Shown: positions 46,393-58,910 of the stretch, piece after piece
Position numbering within the stretch: the stretch's first letter is position 1
Layout of the letters: each line of letters opens with the position of its first letter
Source of the DNA: Liopterus haemorrhoidalis
Taxonomy: Eukaryota > Arthropoda > Insecta > Coleoptera > Dytiscidae
Assembly (NCBI GenBank): GCA_963971575.1
Contig: OZ020618.1
Location: forward strand, 33,272,731-33,336,730
Reading direction: 5' to 3'
DNA length: 64,000 bases
Notes under the pieces: generated by a model
Told to the model about the DNA's origin: nothing
The model's input: the letters and a program-made list of their open reading frames with translations, nothing else
Database searches by the model: none
Program-made: the position numbers and the translations under genes

Positions 46393-47502
46393 ATGTCGAC
46401 TCGACGTCAAACTAAGCGTCAAACCAGGCTGGAAGACGCCGAGCGTCTCTCCGGCACACATTCAACCGCCCCCAGCGGTTCCCCTGACCGTGATCCGGTC
46501 CAACAACTAGCCAAGATCTTACGAGACGGACTGGCTGGTACCTACGAGTCTCGTTGGCGCCCACAAGTCATCAAACCCCCCCCCAAATTCGCAGGTCGTC
46601 TACATGAGGATCCCCTACGCTTTATTAGCAAATTAGAATCGTACTTTCGGGAAACTGGAATCATCAAGGAAGATTTCCTGGAAGACATCCCGGACTACCT
46701 CTCCGGGGAGGCGAAGAGATGGTATGAACCCCTAGCATACCTACCCATGGAATGGGACATCTTCAAAAGGCGATTCCTAGAACGTTTCAACGGCGCGGAC
46801 GCCCGAGCGCGCCTCAACATAGCACTCCTCACGGACCCACAAGGCCCTCGCGAACCCGGCAGGGACTTCGTGGCGCGCAAGATGACTCTTGCGCACCGTG
46901 GTGCATCCACAGAGGCAGATCTTCTGCAAGCAACGATAAGCCTCATGAAACCCGATTATAGATTCGCACTCGTTCAACGCAATATAACTCGCTTCGACGA
47001 GTTACTGGATCTTGTTACGCTACTGGATGAGTCGCAGCAGGACAACCGGCTACACGCTCCATCATCGCGAGCGTACACATCCACACACGCGCCGTCTTCA
47101 CAGCGCGCGCCCGCGTTTGCTCAGGTTCAGCAACCCACACGCGCCCCCACTAGCGCGTACGTGCCGCCACCCGCGCGCGCACCGGTAACCCAAGCCGCGC
47201 CTCATTACGTGCGCGCCCCAGCCGCTCCTTCTGCACCACAACAAACCAGTGCACAACTTTCCCCAAACGCCCAGCCTTTTCAGGCAAGAAGTCCATACTT
47301 CCAGCCGAGGTCGGCTAAACCGCCGTACCCCTGTCGGTTCTGTCAGGGTGACCACTGGCAGGCTGACTGCCTAGTCGCAAGACGTGACCGATCCCCTCGA
47401 GTCCCTGTCTCCACCGCCGGCGACAGCACAACAAAAACAACCGCTTCAACTTCGGCGCTACCGCCAAAAACCAATACGGCGCTGCCACCAAAAAACGTGT
47501 AG
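46393..47502 (+). CDS. gag: Gypsy gag polyprotein
   Basis: 369 aa from the first ATG (MSTRRQTK); the open frame extends further upstream into the primer site but without ATG. Capsid-type region at about 55-220 (PPKFAGRLHEDPLRFI, YLSGEAKRWYEPL, FLERFNG), Ala/Pro-rich linker 230-310, and one zinc knuckle CRFCQGDHWQADC (CX2CX3HX4C). Forms the virus-like particle and binds the RNA. Its end overlaps the pol frame at a slippery site. Confidence 0.92.
   Translation: MSTRRQTKRQTRLEDAERLSGTHSTAPSGSPDRDPVQQLAKILRDGLAGTYESRWRPQVIKPPPKFAGRLHEDPLRFISKLESYFRETGIIKEDFLEDIPDYLSGEAKRWYEPLAYLPMEWDIFKRRFLERFNGADARARLNIALLTDPQGPREPGRDFVARKMTLAHRGASTEADLLQATISLMKPDYRFALVQRNITRFDELLDLVTLLDESQQDNRLHAPSSRAYTSTHAPSSQRAPAFAQVQQPTRAPTSAYVPPPARAPVTQAAPHYVRAPAAPSAPQQTSAQLSPNAQPFQARSPYFQPRSAKPPYPCRFCQGDHWQADCLVARRDRSPRVPVSTAGDSTTKTTASTSALPPKTNTALPPKNV
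47490..47496 (+). promoter_or_regulatory. -1 ribosomal frameshift heptamer
   Basis: A AAA AAC in the gag frame, two codons before the gag stop at 47500-47502. Shifting back one base here enters the pol frame, which has no ATG near its start (the first listed codon, 47511, is GTG). The heptamer fits the known X XXY YYZ rule. Confidence 0.8.
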
Positions 47503-50500
47503 AGGGGTTAGTGGACGGACTAGCCCTTCACGCGCTTAACGGCGTCCAGCTACCGACGATCGACATCAAAATAGACGGATGTGAGCGAAGATCACTGCTA
47601 GACACGGCCGCGGCATACAATTGTCTGCGCGCCGACCCCACAGAACCGAGGAACGAAACATGCAAGGAAATACCGCTGGCTGCAGAGGGCCACGACATGC
47701 GCGTCTCCGGGGAGGAGGACGCACACGTGGAGATAGGAGGACATGCAAGTAAAGCCAGATTCCTGATATGTAAGAACCTACGAGTGGAATGCATACTTGG
47801 CTACCCGTGGTTGACCGAACAACAAGCCACGCTAGATCTAGCCCGCCGGTGCATGCATTTCGGCACCGACCAACGCCACACGATCTTCTGGCTCACGCCT
47901 GAAGCCACACAAACTACGAGGGATACGCGTCCGAACATATACATCGACCAACTGAATCACGGCTTCACAGGGAGCCTAAAGGAAAGTTTTGAAAGACTGT
48001 TTCAACGCTTTCCAGCGGTGACTGATACCCATCGGCATCACCCAGGCACCAGGACCGTGAAACACCGAATCAACCTGAAGCACGAAAACCCGATACGCAC
48101 CGCGCCATACAGGGTGAGCGATGCTAAACGACAGTTGATTCACGAACAGGTAGAGGAGATGCTGGAGGCAGGCATCATCACGCCCTCCACCTCACCATAC
48201 GACAGCCCGGTGGTGATCGTCGGGAAGAAAGACGGCACCCCGCGGTTCTGCATCGACTACAGAAGGGTGAACGAGGCGACCATAAGCGAAACATCACCCA
48301 TGCCGATCATCCAGGATACGCTACGTGATCTAGGAGAGGCTCGCGTATTCTCGAGCCTTGACTTAAAATCAGGTTACTGGCAAATCCCGATGCACCCCGA
48401 ATCCAAGGCAGCCACAGCGTTCTCCACGCCAGATGGAGGACACTACGAATTCAACGTGATGCCCTTCGGACTCCGCAACGGGCCAAGCACGTTCCAACGG
48501 CTCATGACACAAGAGGTTCTAGCTGGAAACCTCCACAAATTCACAAAAGTCTACTTGGATGACATCATCATATTCTCAAACGATCACGAAGAACACCTGC
48601 GGCACCTCGCACTGGTGTTTGAGAGACTTCAGGAGCATGGATTACGACTGGCACCCGAGAAATGTGAATTCGGGAAGAATCACATCACCTACCTCGGCCA
48701 CACCATCTCCGAAGACTCGACACAACCTCTACAGAAACATCTGACTCAAGTCGCGGAATATAAAGCTCCGAAGACACGGAAGGAACTTCGGCAGTTCCTC
48801 GGACTCTGTAATTGGGTCAGAGACTACGTGGCCGACTTCGCCACCATCAGCGCACCCCTCACCAGCCTCCTGTCCACCAAGAAGACTTACAAGTGGACCC
48901 GCGAAGCCGAGGACGCGCTGCGCAACGTTCAAAACGCATTCCGGAAACCTCTCCAACTACATAGACCCGCAGCGGATCTACCATATACGCTACAAACCGA
49001 TGCAAGCGGACACGGTCTTGGTGCTGTATTATTTCAGCAAGAAGGAGACAAGCGACGCATCGTCAGCTACGCTAGCGTACGCCTCAACCCAACAGAAAGA
49101 AAATATCACATAAACGAGCAAGAATGTCTGGCGCTGATATGGGCAGTCAAACGATACCGGCCGCTCCTGGAAGGACGGCACTTCACCGTTATCACCGACT
49201 CCACAGCCCTTACATGGCTGCATCGTTTCAAAGACAGTAAGGCCAAACTTCTGCGGTGGGCATTACTACTGCAGGAATTCGACTTCACGATAAAGCACTG
49301 CTCAGGCAAGGACAACGAGCTCGCCGATGCCTTGTCCAGACAGCCTGACAACGACGAAAGCATTCCCGAGGAGGATACGGCCCGGATGTTACCACCCGAG
49401 CGCGGTGACATCAACGCGCTGTTCGACGAGACGCCTCTCCCCGAACAGATCCAGGCGAGTCAAGAACAAGACGCACAGACTCAAGAGTGCCTGGAGAAGC
49501 TCCGCGAGCCGCCAAGCCCAGAGAACGCAGCCTTCCACGAAGCTCTTCTAGAGAGGAACGGCTACCTCTGGTTCATCGCTCCACCAGGGACAAACAACCA
49601 GCTCTTCGTGCCGGATGGCATGAGAGCCAAGGTCCTTTCCGTCCACCACGACAACGCTGGACACCCCGGACGGGATGAGACCCACCGCGCCATAGTACAG
49701 CGGTACCTATGGCCAGACATCAAGAACCACGTCCGCCAGCACGTACAACGCTGCCTGACGTGCGCAGCAAACAAACCAGGCGCAGCGAGGACTGCCGCCC
49801 CACTCAAACCACGAGCCCCCATCGCGCCGTGGCACACGGTATCAGTTGATCTCATGGGACCCTACCCTAAGACAGCATCAGGGAGAACGCATATCCTAGT
49901 GGTCACTGATACATTCACGAAATGGGTAGAAGCATTTCCGACGGGAGAACCCCGATCACACATAATAATCCGACTACTGGAAGAAAACGTTTTTGACCGG
50001 TTCGGATACCCGAAGGTCATTTTGTCCGACAATGGCCCACAGTTCACAAGTTACCGCTGGGAACGAGCATGCCTCAAATGGGGTGCGACCGCACATTACA
50101 CCGGCATCTATCACCCAAGGGCCAACCCAGTGGAACGACGGAACCAGGAGATTAAGAAGGGACTACGCATGCGCATGCAAGGGCAGCCGCATACGAAGTG
50201 GGCGCTGCACCTGCCTGCCGTCCTACGAGATCTCCGAAGCAGACACAACGCAGCAACCGGCTGCACACCCAGCAAGGCGCTATTAGGCTACGAACTGCCA
50301 CTGCCTAGCGATCGTACCCTACATAGACCCGACCAACCACTAGACTACCAAGAAGACCGTGAAGAACGACTTGAGGAGATCCGACAACACACGCTCCGCT
50401 ACCAAGTGCGCTACGCCGGAGGCGAAGCCCACGAACCCCACAACGTCGGAGAGCCGGTGATGATACGGGCTCACCCTCAATCGGACGCTAAACGGCAACT

Positions 50501-50750
50501 GCACGCTGGTTTCCACCCGAAGTGGCTCGGCCCCTACAACATCCGGGAACTGCACTCGGGACGAGTGTACACAGTCGATAGGAATGGAACCCCCGTCCGC
50601 GTTCCATCCTATTATGTGAAGCCTGCACCGCGACCACTCTCACCAGAGGACCAGCCCCGATCACCCATCGGGACCATCGAAGAAGACCCCCCACCCGATG
50701 ACGAGCCAGATGCCCCGTCACCGACACCAGGGCCTTCCACCAGGGACTGA
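47494..50750 (+). CDS. pol: Gypsy pol polyprotein
   Basis: About 1085 aa, uninterrupted. Counted from 47511: retropepsin LLDTA (D31); RT FCIDYRRVN 247-255 and catalytic YLDD 348-351; RNase H TDAS 496-499, E537, TDS 562-564, D606. The integrase finger is H713/H718/C748/C751, with triad D780 (VDLMG), D840 (SDNG) and E875 (NPVERRN). A C-terminal tail follows (HPKWLGPY, then proline-rich). All catalytic residues present, so a functional enzyme set is plausible. Expressed with gag by -1 frameshifting. Confidence 0.95.
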
Positions 50751-51063
50751 CAGCAACAGCCCCTCGCTCCCACTCACCACCATGGACACTCTAAGTGCCA
50801 AGACACCCCCGCGTGAGTGCGCGAGTGCAAATACGTTTTAAACAGACAATTTCGCGAAAGACATAGTTTTCCCTTAAAAACATATAGTGAAAAGACACTT
50901 TGTAAAACAATACCCCCCAAAGACGCGTTTAAAGACTCCTGTGTAGTGAACTTTGAACTGACATTTTATGAACAATACTTATGGACATATAGCATTGTAA
51001 ATATTGTTAAATCATCCGTATACGCGGCACGACGTTAGATAATGTCTCGGCCGGGGAGGAACT
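50751..51063 (+). other. 3' leader with polypurine tract
   Basis: Non-coding 313 bp between pol and the 3' LTR, ending in GGCCGGGGAGGAACT, the plus-strand primer. No envelope gene is present. Confidence 0.75.
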
Positions 51064-52763
51064 TGTTACCGCCGATAGCTCGTGATCGGCTTGTCACACC
51101 GCGATCTATCGTACATTATTTTTATCCCCGAGACATGATCTATCGATCGCGACCCGTAAAACCACTGTACCATCGCATCTTCATCGAAATCCAGGAATTC
51201 CACGAGAATAAGGTTCATTTTCGCAAGACTGGGCGCGGCCTAGCGCTCTCATTGGCCAGAACTTTACCCTCTCCAGTTTTCACTCAGCTCACCTATAAAT
51301 ACTGGCGTGTTTTCACACTCCGGGAGACTCTATCGACAACAACGAAAGACGACAGCACTTCAAGCTCTCCACAACAACAACAACAACAGATCAACAAGGC
51401 TTCTAGACCTCCAAGACTCGCTCTCCAGCGAGTCCAACGAAAGCGTGAGCTTGCGCTCGCTTCCTAGATCTCGCTAGACAAACAGCAAGAGACGCGTTTC
51501 CGTTCGCCTTCAGCGAACCCGACTCCCAAGAGCAGAGCCGCCGCCTTCCGCCGCGCTCGCTCGGGCCACACCTCGCTTCGCTACAGCAGAGTTGTCGCCT
51601 ACAGAAGCAGCAGAGCCGCCGCCTTCCGCCGCGCTCGCTCGGGCCACACCTCGCTTCGCTACAGCAGAGTTGTCGCCTACAGAAGCAGCAGAGCCGCCGC
51701 CATCAGCCGCCGCTCGCTCAGGCCGCCCTCGCTTCGCTACAGCCGAGACGCCGCCTACAGAACCAGCTTCGCTCTCCAGCGAACCAGCAGAGCCGCCGCC
51801 TTCCGCTGCCGCTCGCTACCGACACATCGTCAGCCATCCACACTGTTCCACGCTGGCCCGCCGTCGAGGAAAGCCATCGTTACGCCGCTACCGTGAGCGG
51901 ACAGCCTTCCGACGCCGCCTCCGACCAGTCAACACGGTCCCAACCTACTCCAAGGTGCCCCGGTTCACGCAGCGTCAGCTGTGGCACAACGCTGACCCGC
52001 GAGCACGCCTGTTCGCGCCGCCGACGCCACCACCAGCACAATCGCACGCCACCCGCAGCGACCCTCGCCTTGTGAGGACCAGAACAGAACAGCACGCCGG
52101 CCCCAATCCGAGCGTAGCACCCACCATCAGCTTGCTGCCCACGGACACGACCACTGCCGCCTCCACTGTGCGTAGCCACGCACGGCCACCAACTCCAGGA
52201 CGCCCAGTGTCGTACACACCGCCGTTGACGTCGCGACGCCCGCAGAGCTCCACGCCAACCGCCGCACCCACACGCAGCATCACAACACCACAGCAGGAAC
52301 TCCTCGACGCCATCTTCGGCCCGATATCGCCGTCACCGCCGACATCGTCTGCCAACACACCGCTGACCTCCTGGTCACCCATCCAACTCCCACCACCGCT
52401 CAGAAGCCCGCCTCCACAGGCGTACAGACGCAATCCACGACGGCGCCTGGACTTCTAAGCAAACCGCATCCATATTCACCAACCCCTACATGTTTCTTCA
52501 AATCATCTACCTTTTCTTTTGCTTTAATGAATCATATAAATGTATTATCAACTTGCTAATTACAATAAATGTATAAACATATTTGTTTTGTTTCAATTGT
52601 ACTCTTCCTTGGGGTAAACACTCTCTTTCAGACGCTTAGTGCGACCAGTTTCTACCATCTCCGTCTAGCGGCATACTGTCAACCCAGCTCGTGAGCTAGC
52701 CTGGGTGCTGTGTTCAGGATAGTGACCTGTGGATCTTATCCTGGGGATCTACCTCCTGCAACA
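51064..52763 (+). repeat. 3' LTR of the complete Gypsy
   Basis: 1700 bp, same length as the 5' LTR. TATAAATA at 51294-51301 and AATAAA at 52564-52569. Confidence 0.95.
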
Positions 52764-52783
52764 TTTGCGCGCCGCCTGAAACT

Positions 52784-53473
52784 CCATTTTGTGCTTGTTT
52801 TCCATAAGAATCAATGTTAAATTGAAGATAGGGAGGCAAAAATGTAATTTGTGCCTAACCTAAATGATTTTTATTTAACCTTTAACGTAATTACTATTAT
52901 TATTTAATTATGTTTTAAGTATCTATAATATGAAAAGAAGATTAAGTTAGTTCACATATATTCTCATTTTTTATTTATTAAATCTAACATTTTTATCGAA
53001 TGTCTAATTTCTTATCAACTTTCTCTGATATGATAAATATGTCGCAAACATTCGGTTACGTCATAACTAGACCTATTCATTCTGTAAAACTCTCCTGGAA
53101 AATTATTTCTTAAGGCGCCATCTTGTTATTATTATTTATTGAAATTATTATTAAAATTTTATTTAAATTTAGTACACCTCCATTTTTAAATATCCCGAGT
53201 ATGTCTCTGAATTGTTTACTTATAAAAAGATTGTAAATTATTTTAGCATTTTTTTCAATACCACAAAAAATACTAAGTAGTAATATTATCGTAGTAGTAC
53301 ATAATATAGGGCGCCATCTTGAAATTATTTGTTTATCGTCCGTGACGTCAGGTCAACGATATCAGTAGTGTTTGCACTCGCTAGTCGCCCTCCCCCTATC
53401 TTTCAATACTTATGTCTGTTCAGCGTGTGTCTCGGTCATTCGACGTCTGGAACTCGCTTGGGGGAGTCGAACC
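52784..53473 (-). repeat. inner block of the right Polinton inverted repeat
   Basis: Inverted match to 30917-31620. The Gypsy sits only 16 bp from its inner edge. Confidence 0.75.
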
Positions 53474-53626
53474 ATTTCTAGTGGACGGATGGCTACAACC
53501 GAGGGCGTCTGAATATACTCGTGAACCATCTCATATTTTCTGATACCTACTACTACCTAGATTCAGGTACGTATATAACCGATGAATAATAGTTTTTAAT
53601 TTTAAAAATTTTAAATTTTTACCCCA

Positions 53627-55190
53627 GTTGTCGTCGTAATTATAAATTTATCAACCTATAACATAGGCACATATTATGTGAGTATGTGTTATATCTATAA
53701 AGCTGATTGTGAATACTTATAAAATTATTTTCTGTACGCAAATGTTCTCACACGAGGAAGAGTAATTTATCTCGCATCTCCGTAAATCAAGCTTGCAACC
53801 CTTGTTGTGATGCATTTAAGGGTAAATTACGTAGTACAGATAATTAATTTTTTATAGGTAATACACTCCAAAATATACTTTGGATGTAATGTCCTACGGA
53901 CCAAAGGAGGTGGAAAAACCACGGATATTTCAGTATCAGATATTTTTTTATTTGAAGTCTGATTCAACCTTTTACTCAAAGTATATTCAGCAGTTGTCGT
54001 CGTAATTATAAATTTATCATCCTATAATATAGGCACAATTTATGTGAGTGTGATGTAATATCTATAAAGCTGATTGTGAATACTTATAAATTATTTTCTG
54101 TACGCAAATGTTCTCACACGAGGAAGAGTAATTTATCTCGCATCTCCGTAAATCAAGCTTGCAACCCTTGTTGTGATGCATTTAAGGGTAAATTACGTAG
54201 TATAGATAATTAATTTTTTATAGGTAATACACTCCAAAATATACTTTGGATGTAATGTCCTACGGACCAAAGGAGGTGGAAAAACCACGGGTTTTTCAGT
54301 ATCAGATATTTTTTTATTTGAAGTCTGATTCAACCTTTTAGTCAAAGTATATTCAGCAGTTGTCGTCGTAATTATAAATTTATCATCCTACAATATAGGC
54401 ACAATTTATGTGAGTGTGATGTAATATCTATAAAGCTGATTGTGAATACTTATAAATTATTTTCTGTACGCAAATGTTCTCACACGAGGAAGAGTAATTT
54501 ATCTCGCATCTCCGTAAATCAAGCTTGCAACCCTTGTTGTGATGCATTTAAGGGTAAATTACGTAGTACAGATAATTAATTTTTTATAGGTAATACACTC
54601 CAAAATATACTTTGGATGTAATGTCCTACGGACCAAAGGAGGTGGAAAAACCACGGGTTTTTCAGTATCAGATATTTTTTTATTTGAAGTCTGATTCAAC
54701 CTTTTACTCAAAGTATATTCAGCAGTTGTCGTCGTAATTATAAATTTATCATCCTACAATATAGGCACAATTTATGTGAGTGTGATGTAATATCTATAAA
54801 GCTGATTGTGAATACTTATAAATTATTTTCTGTACGCAAATGTTCTCACACGAGGAAGAGTAATTTATCTCGCATCTCCGTAAATCAAGCTTGCAACCCT
54901 TGTTGTGATGCATTTAAGGGTAAATTACGTATTACAGATAATTAATTTTTTATAGGTAATACACTCCAAAATATACTTTGGATGTAATGTCCTACGGACC
55001 AAAGGAGGTGGAAAAACCACGGGTTTTTCAGTATCAGATATTTTTTTATTTGAAGTCTGATTCAACCTTTTACTCAAAGTATATTCAGCATTTAAGGGTA
55101 AATTACGTAGTACAGATAATTAATTTTTTATAGGTAATACACTCCACAATATACTTTGATTGTAATGTACTCAAAGTATATTCAACATTT
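53627..55190 (+). repeat. 366-bp tandem array in the right Polinton end
   Basis: Four full units starting GTTGTCGTCGTAATT at 53627, 53993, 54359 and 54725 (exact 366-bp spacing), then a partial fifth. Units differ at only a few positions. Each holds an inverted pair AATATACTTTG/CAAAGTATATT. Absent from the left end. Confidence 0.95.
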
Positions 55191-56033
55191 ATTATTATTA
55201 TTATTATTTTATTTTTTTTTGTAATTTGACAATTTTAATTTTTATTATTATTTTTTCAATCACTTCCGATCTATACCCAATCAATCATTTTCGGTCAACA
55301 CCCAATCTCTTTTATGACCTTGAAAGACACCCTTGAAGATTACATGATATCTGACCTGATCTAGTCACCAGTAACTTGAATTTTTACTTCTTAAGGCGTT
55401 ATTGCCCATCTTGAATTTTTGAGTCCGAATTAGTACGCCCCTGCATCTTAAGGTCCCCTATTACGCCATCTTGAATTTTTATTTCTTAAGGCCCTATTAC
55501 TCCATCTTGAATTTTCGAGTGAGAATTTAATATTTTATTTAAATTTTAGTACACCCCTGCATTTTAACTTTTCTGAGTACACCCCTGCCTGATTGCACAC
55601 CTGAAATTAACACCTAGCCAGGTGTCGGCCACATCAAAGGACGACGCGCTGATTAGAAAATTCCGACGACCGCGATTTAGTCCCCAGGCTCGATTCATTA
55701 CATTTTGCTGATTCAGGTAAAAACAGTATCTCACGCGCAACCCCAGGCTAACATTAACTAGGTGCAGCGGGGGCGGGGATTGGAACTAGCTTCGTGCTCG
55801 TCCACGCCCCCGCCCCACCCCAGGTTAGGCTTAGCTAGGCGCAGCGAAGGTGGGGTGCGGCCCCTAGCCTCAGGCGTGACTCCGCACCTGATCTGGTCAC
55901 CTGATTACACACCTGTAATTTACACCTGAGCAGGTGTCGGTAACATCAAAGGATGCCGCACTGATAAGAAAATTCCCTATTGGATTTGGCCCTATTGGAC
56001 CAAGGCCCTATTACCCCATCTTGAATTTTCGAG
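55191..56033 (-). repeat. degenerate repeats of the Polinton terminus
   Basis: Contains older partial copies of the terminal 330 bp (GTACACCCCTGC...CACACCTG...CAGGTGTCGG at 55550-55630, CAGGTGTCGG again near 55930) and repeated CCATCTTGAATTTT boxes. A GC-rich CCTAGCTAAGCC-type block near 55800-55850 matches 30415-30450 in the left end. Confidence 0.75.
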
Positions 56034-56355
56034 TCAGAATTTTAAATTTTATTTAAATTTTAGTACGCCCCTGCATTTAAACTTTTCTGAGTACGCCCCT
56101 GCCTGATTGCACACCTGTAATTAACACCTGGCCAGGTGTCGGCAACATCAAAGGATGCCGCACTGGTAAGAAAATTCCCACGGTCTCGATTTTTTGCTGA
56201 TTTAGGTAAAAAACGGTATCTAAGCGATAAATTTTTATTTTAGGTAAAAACGAAAGTTTCCACGGTCTATAAGCGTTAAATTTTTGTGTTTTAGGTAAAA
56301 ACGAAAGTTTCCACGCCTCAATTTGGTTCCCAGGCCAAATCGAGGCCATCCTACT
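56034..56355 (-). repeat. right Polinton terminal inverted repeat
   Basis: Reverse complement of 30076-30399. Palindrome ACACCTGGCCAGGTGT at 56124-56139. Ends CCTACT. Confidence 0.93.
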
Positions 56356-58910
56356 CTTTTTATTTCGATCAATTTGACATATAAATATAAATCAACTGAA
56401 AAAATCTGAACACATTTTTTATGGGGGTGCGGGAGCTTATTTTCACATTCAACGAGTCAGTCTGAAGCCAACAGCTGTAGCCAGTAGTCGCAATCGCACA
56501 CATGTTATATTATCATACTTTTGTACTATTAATTCTATCTTCAATAAATTTAATTAATAATTAAAACCGAATAATCAAACCCCACCATAGAATCCCACAA
56601 CTTATGGAGGCTCACCGGGGATCGTGTCGCGTGTTTGAGAAGGTTTTTTTTTTAAAAAAGAGTGAAATAAAAGTTGTTAAAATCGCGAAGAAACAAAACG
56701 AACATACTATCAGGTTTTACCGCCGATTGTAAACTTGTAAGTAATTGAAATTATACATATGAAACAAAACTTGGTGTCATTAGTGGAAAGTTGGGGTTTT
56801 GCGGGGCCCTTCAGAGGTCGAGGCCCAGTGCGCGCGCCCGGTTCGCCCGCCGTTAAATCCGCCTCTGAGAGTTGTAAGTAAAATGAAAGTTATGTGAGAA
56901 ACAGTGAGTAAAAAGTGGAGAGAAAGTAATAAAAGTGGAGAAAGAACAATTAAATTGGAAAATATGAAGTAAATGAACAAAAGAAATATAAACAGAGGAG
57001 AAAACAGTAAAGTGTAAACGTTAAGCGCTAAAGTAAAACAATAATAAAGAAGTGAAGTGTACAAAGAATTAAAGAAAACATAAGATAAATTAAAAACGCA
57101 ACGTAAACGTTTGAATCGTGAACAGTTTCCCGCCTGCCTGCGACCTTGAACGGCAAACAGCCAACAAGTGATAACGCACACCTGCATGTCATAAACAACA
57201 GCCGGTTTGCAATAACAATTCGGTAGTTTTAGGGTTTTGTAGGTATGACCAAAAAACCCTTATACCTTCATTTTGTCGTCTGTCAGTTCGGTAAAAATTG
57301 TAGCCAAACTGCTAAACCTAGAGAGTTGAAATTTGGCATGCTTATACAACCCTTTGACTCGCACATAGGAAAAATACTAAAACATATCCCCCTAAAAATA
57401 TATTTGTGCTCATCGAAAAAAAAAATATTTTTTTTTAAATTCTGTGTAGGGTATCAAATGACAGCCCTTAGTAAGTGGATTAACGGTCAAAATTTTATTT
57501 TTGCAAAATAAATTATTTTGACGCGATTTTTGCCAAAATTGTGCAAAAAATTTGTTTGTACCACACCCAGTAGTTTAAACTAAAAATCTGAAAAAGTTCT
57601 AAGTAATGTACTTTTGTGTGAACCGGAATAGTACAACAGGAATTTTTGATTTCAGATTATGTTGTCGGAAAATAACGCATTTTTTATGTTTTTAACTAAA
57701 ATATGTTAAATATTTAATTCGCTATGTAACACAGTAGATAAGTAGGCATTCGTAGCGTTGTGCGTTTAGTCCTTTATTTGTGATTTGCAAACTAGAGTTC
57801 GAATCCTGTCAATTTTAATTACCGACCGCCAACATATATAAGGGAGGTATTGTGATCATACCGATTTTGACATTTCGCGATTTCAATGGATCTCCACGAA
57901 TTGAGATCCCTACATAACGTTTTGACTATTTTTAGCATGATGTCTGTCGGTCTGTCTGTTTGTCCGTCTGTCTGTCCGTCTGTCTGTGTACACGTGTAGA
58001 GCAAATTCGGCTGAAAGGATTTTTATGAAACTTCATATTTAAACTTCTGCTATCAATGGCACGAGTTGATCAACTTTTGGTAAAAATCGGTTGACTAAAA
58101 ATGGGAGTTTACTCGTGTCGATTTTAAGATTTTTGTGAATATTTCACAACAGAAAAATATTTCGAAAAAATTTATTGAACAAAAGTTGCTATAAAAGCAA
58201 TAATTAATATATTTTATTTGAGACGTTTTTCGATAAAACGAAAAATTAGGAATAATTTCTGTAAAATTTTTCGAAATTTTTTCCAAGTCTCAATTTTTTC
58301 ATACTTATATGTAACGTTTGCATGGTCATGATAAATAATATCTCTGTTAGAAAATATTTGGCCAAGTTATTTCTACTCTACTGCTAGAATGTAATTTATA
58401 TAAGTACTTTATGATAGCGGTCGGTCCTGTGGTGGCCACAGCTGATTTTTTTTCTGTTTTTTTTTGCATTTTTATTTTGTTTAAATTATTTTGTCAAAAT
58501 TCTAGTTATATGTTGGTAAATGTTCAGGATATTTTTGCAAAGTTTGTAGGTTAACACGTAGAAATTTTGCTCCGTGTTAAGAGTGAAATTTTGATAGTTT
58601 TATGTTGAATTTATTTTGTGAAGTTCTCATAGATCTGTGCAATAATTTTTAGTGTTTGTTTTTCTCTTCTTATGTCAGAAGAAGGGAATTGCATTAGTGA
58701 AATATTACATTTTATTCGTTCAAATTTCTAATATACATTATTTTGAAATTTAACTGTGTTAAAAGTGGTCCAAACCTGTGCGAACATAATTATAGTTGCT
58801 TGACGCTCTTTACTGCCCCTGATTAAGTGGCATATGCAATTTACATTACTTAGGTGCTGTAAAAGTTGCCAAGATCAGTTCTTACAGGGGTTTATTTACA
58901 ATTAGCACCG

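Larger units (their letters stand above)
44628..52763 (+). mobile_element. complete Gypsy LTR retrotransposon inside the Polinton
   Basis: 8136 bp with two LTRs of exactly 1700 bp, TGTTACCGCC...CTGCAACA, and target duplication TTTG (44624-44627 and 52764-52767). Primer site at 46328, gag 46393-47502, pol to 50750, purine tract CGGGGAGGAAC before 51064. Both genes are open. The encoded LTR frames differ at about ten of 288 codons, so the LTRs are roughly 1-2 percent apart: not brand new, but potentially functional. Confidence 0.95.
30076..56355. mobile_element. Maverick/Polinton with nested insertions
   Basis: Ends AGTAGG...CCTACT and 6-bp duplication CTTTTT (30070-30075 and 56356-56361). The empty site CACTTTTTATTT stands at 63749-63760. 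The inverted ends match for about 325 bp and again in inner blocks. It encodes the family-B DNA polymerase typical of Polintons (minus strand, 38207-44495). Total 26.3 kb; about 18.1 kb without the Gypsy, and 15.6 kb without the tandem duplication, the usual Polinton size. Integrase, ATPase, protease and capsid genes were looked for and not recognised. The AG/CT ends, 6-bp duplication and polymerase together make the assignment firm. Confidence 0.93.
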
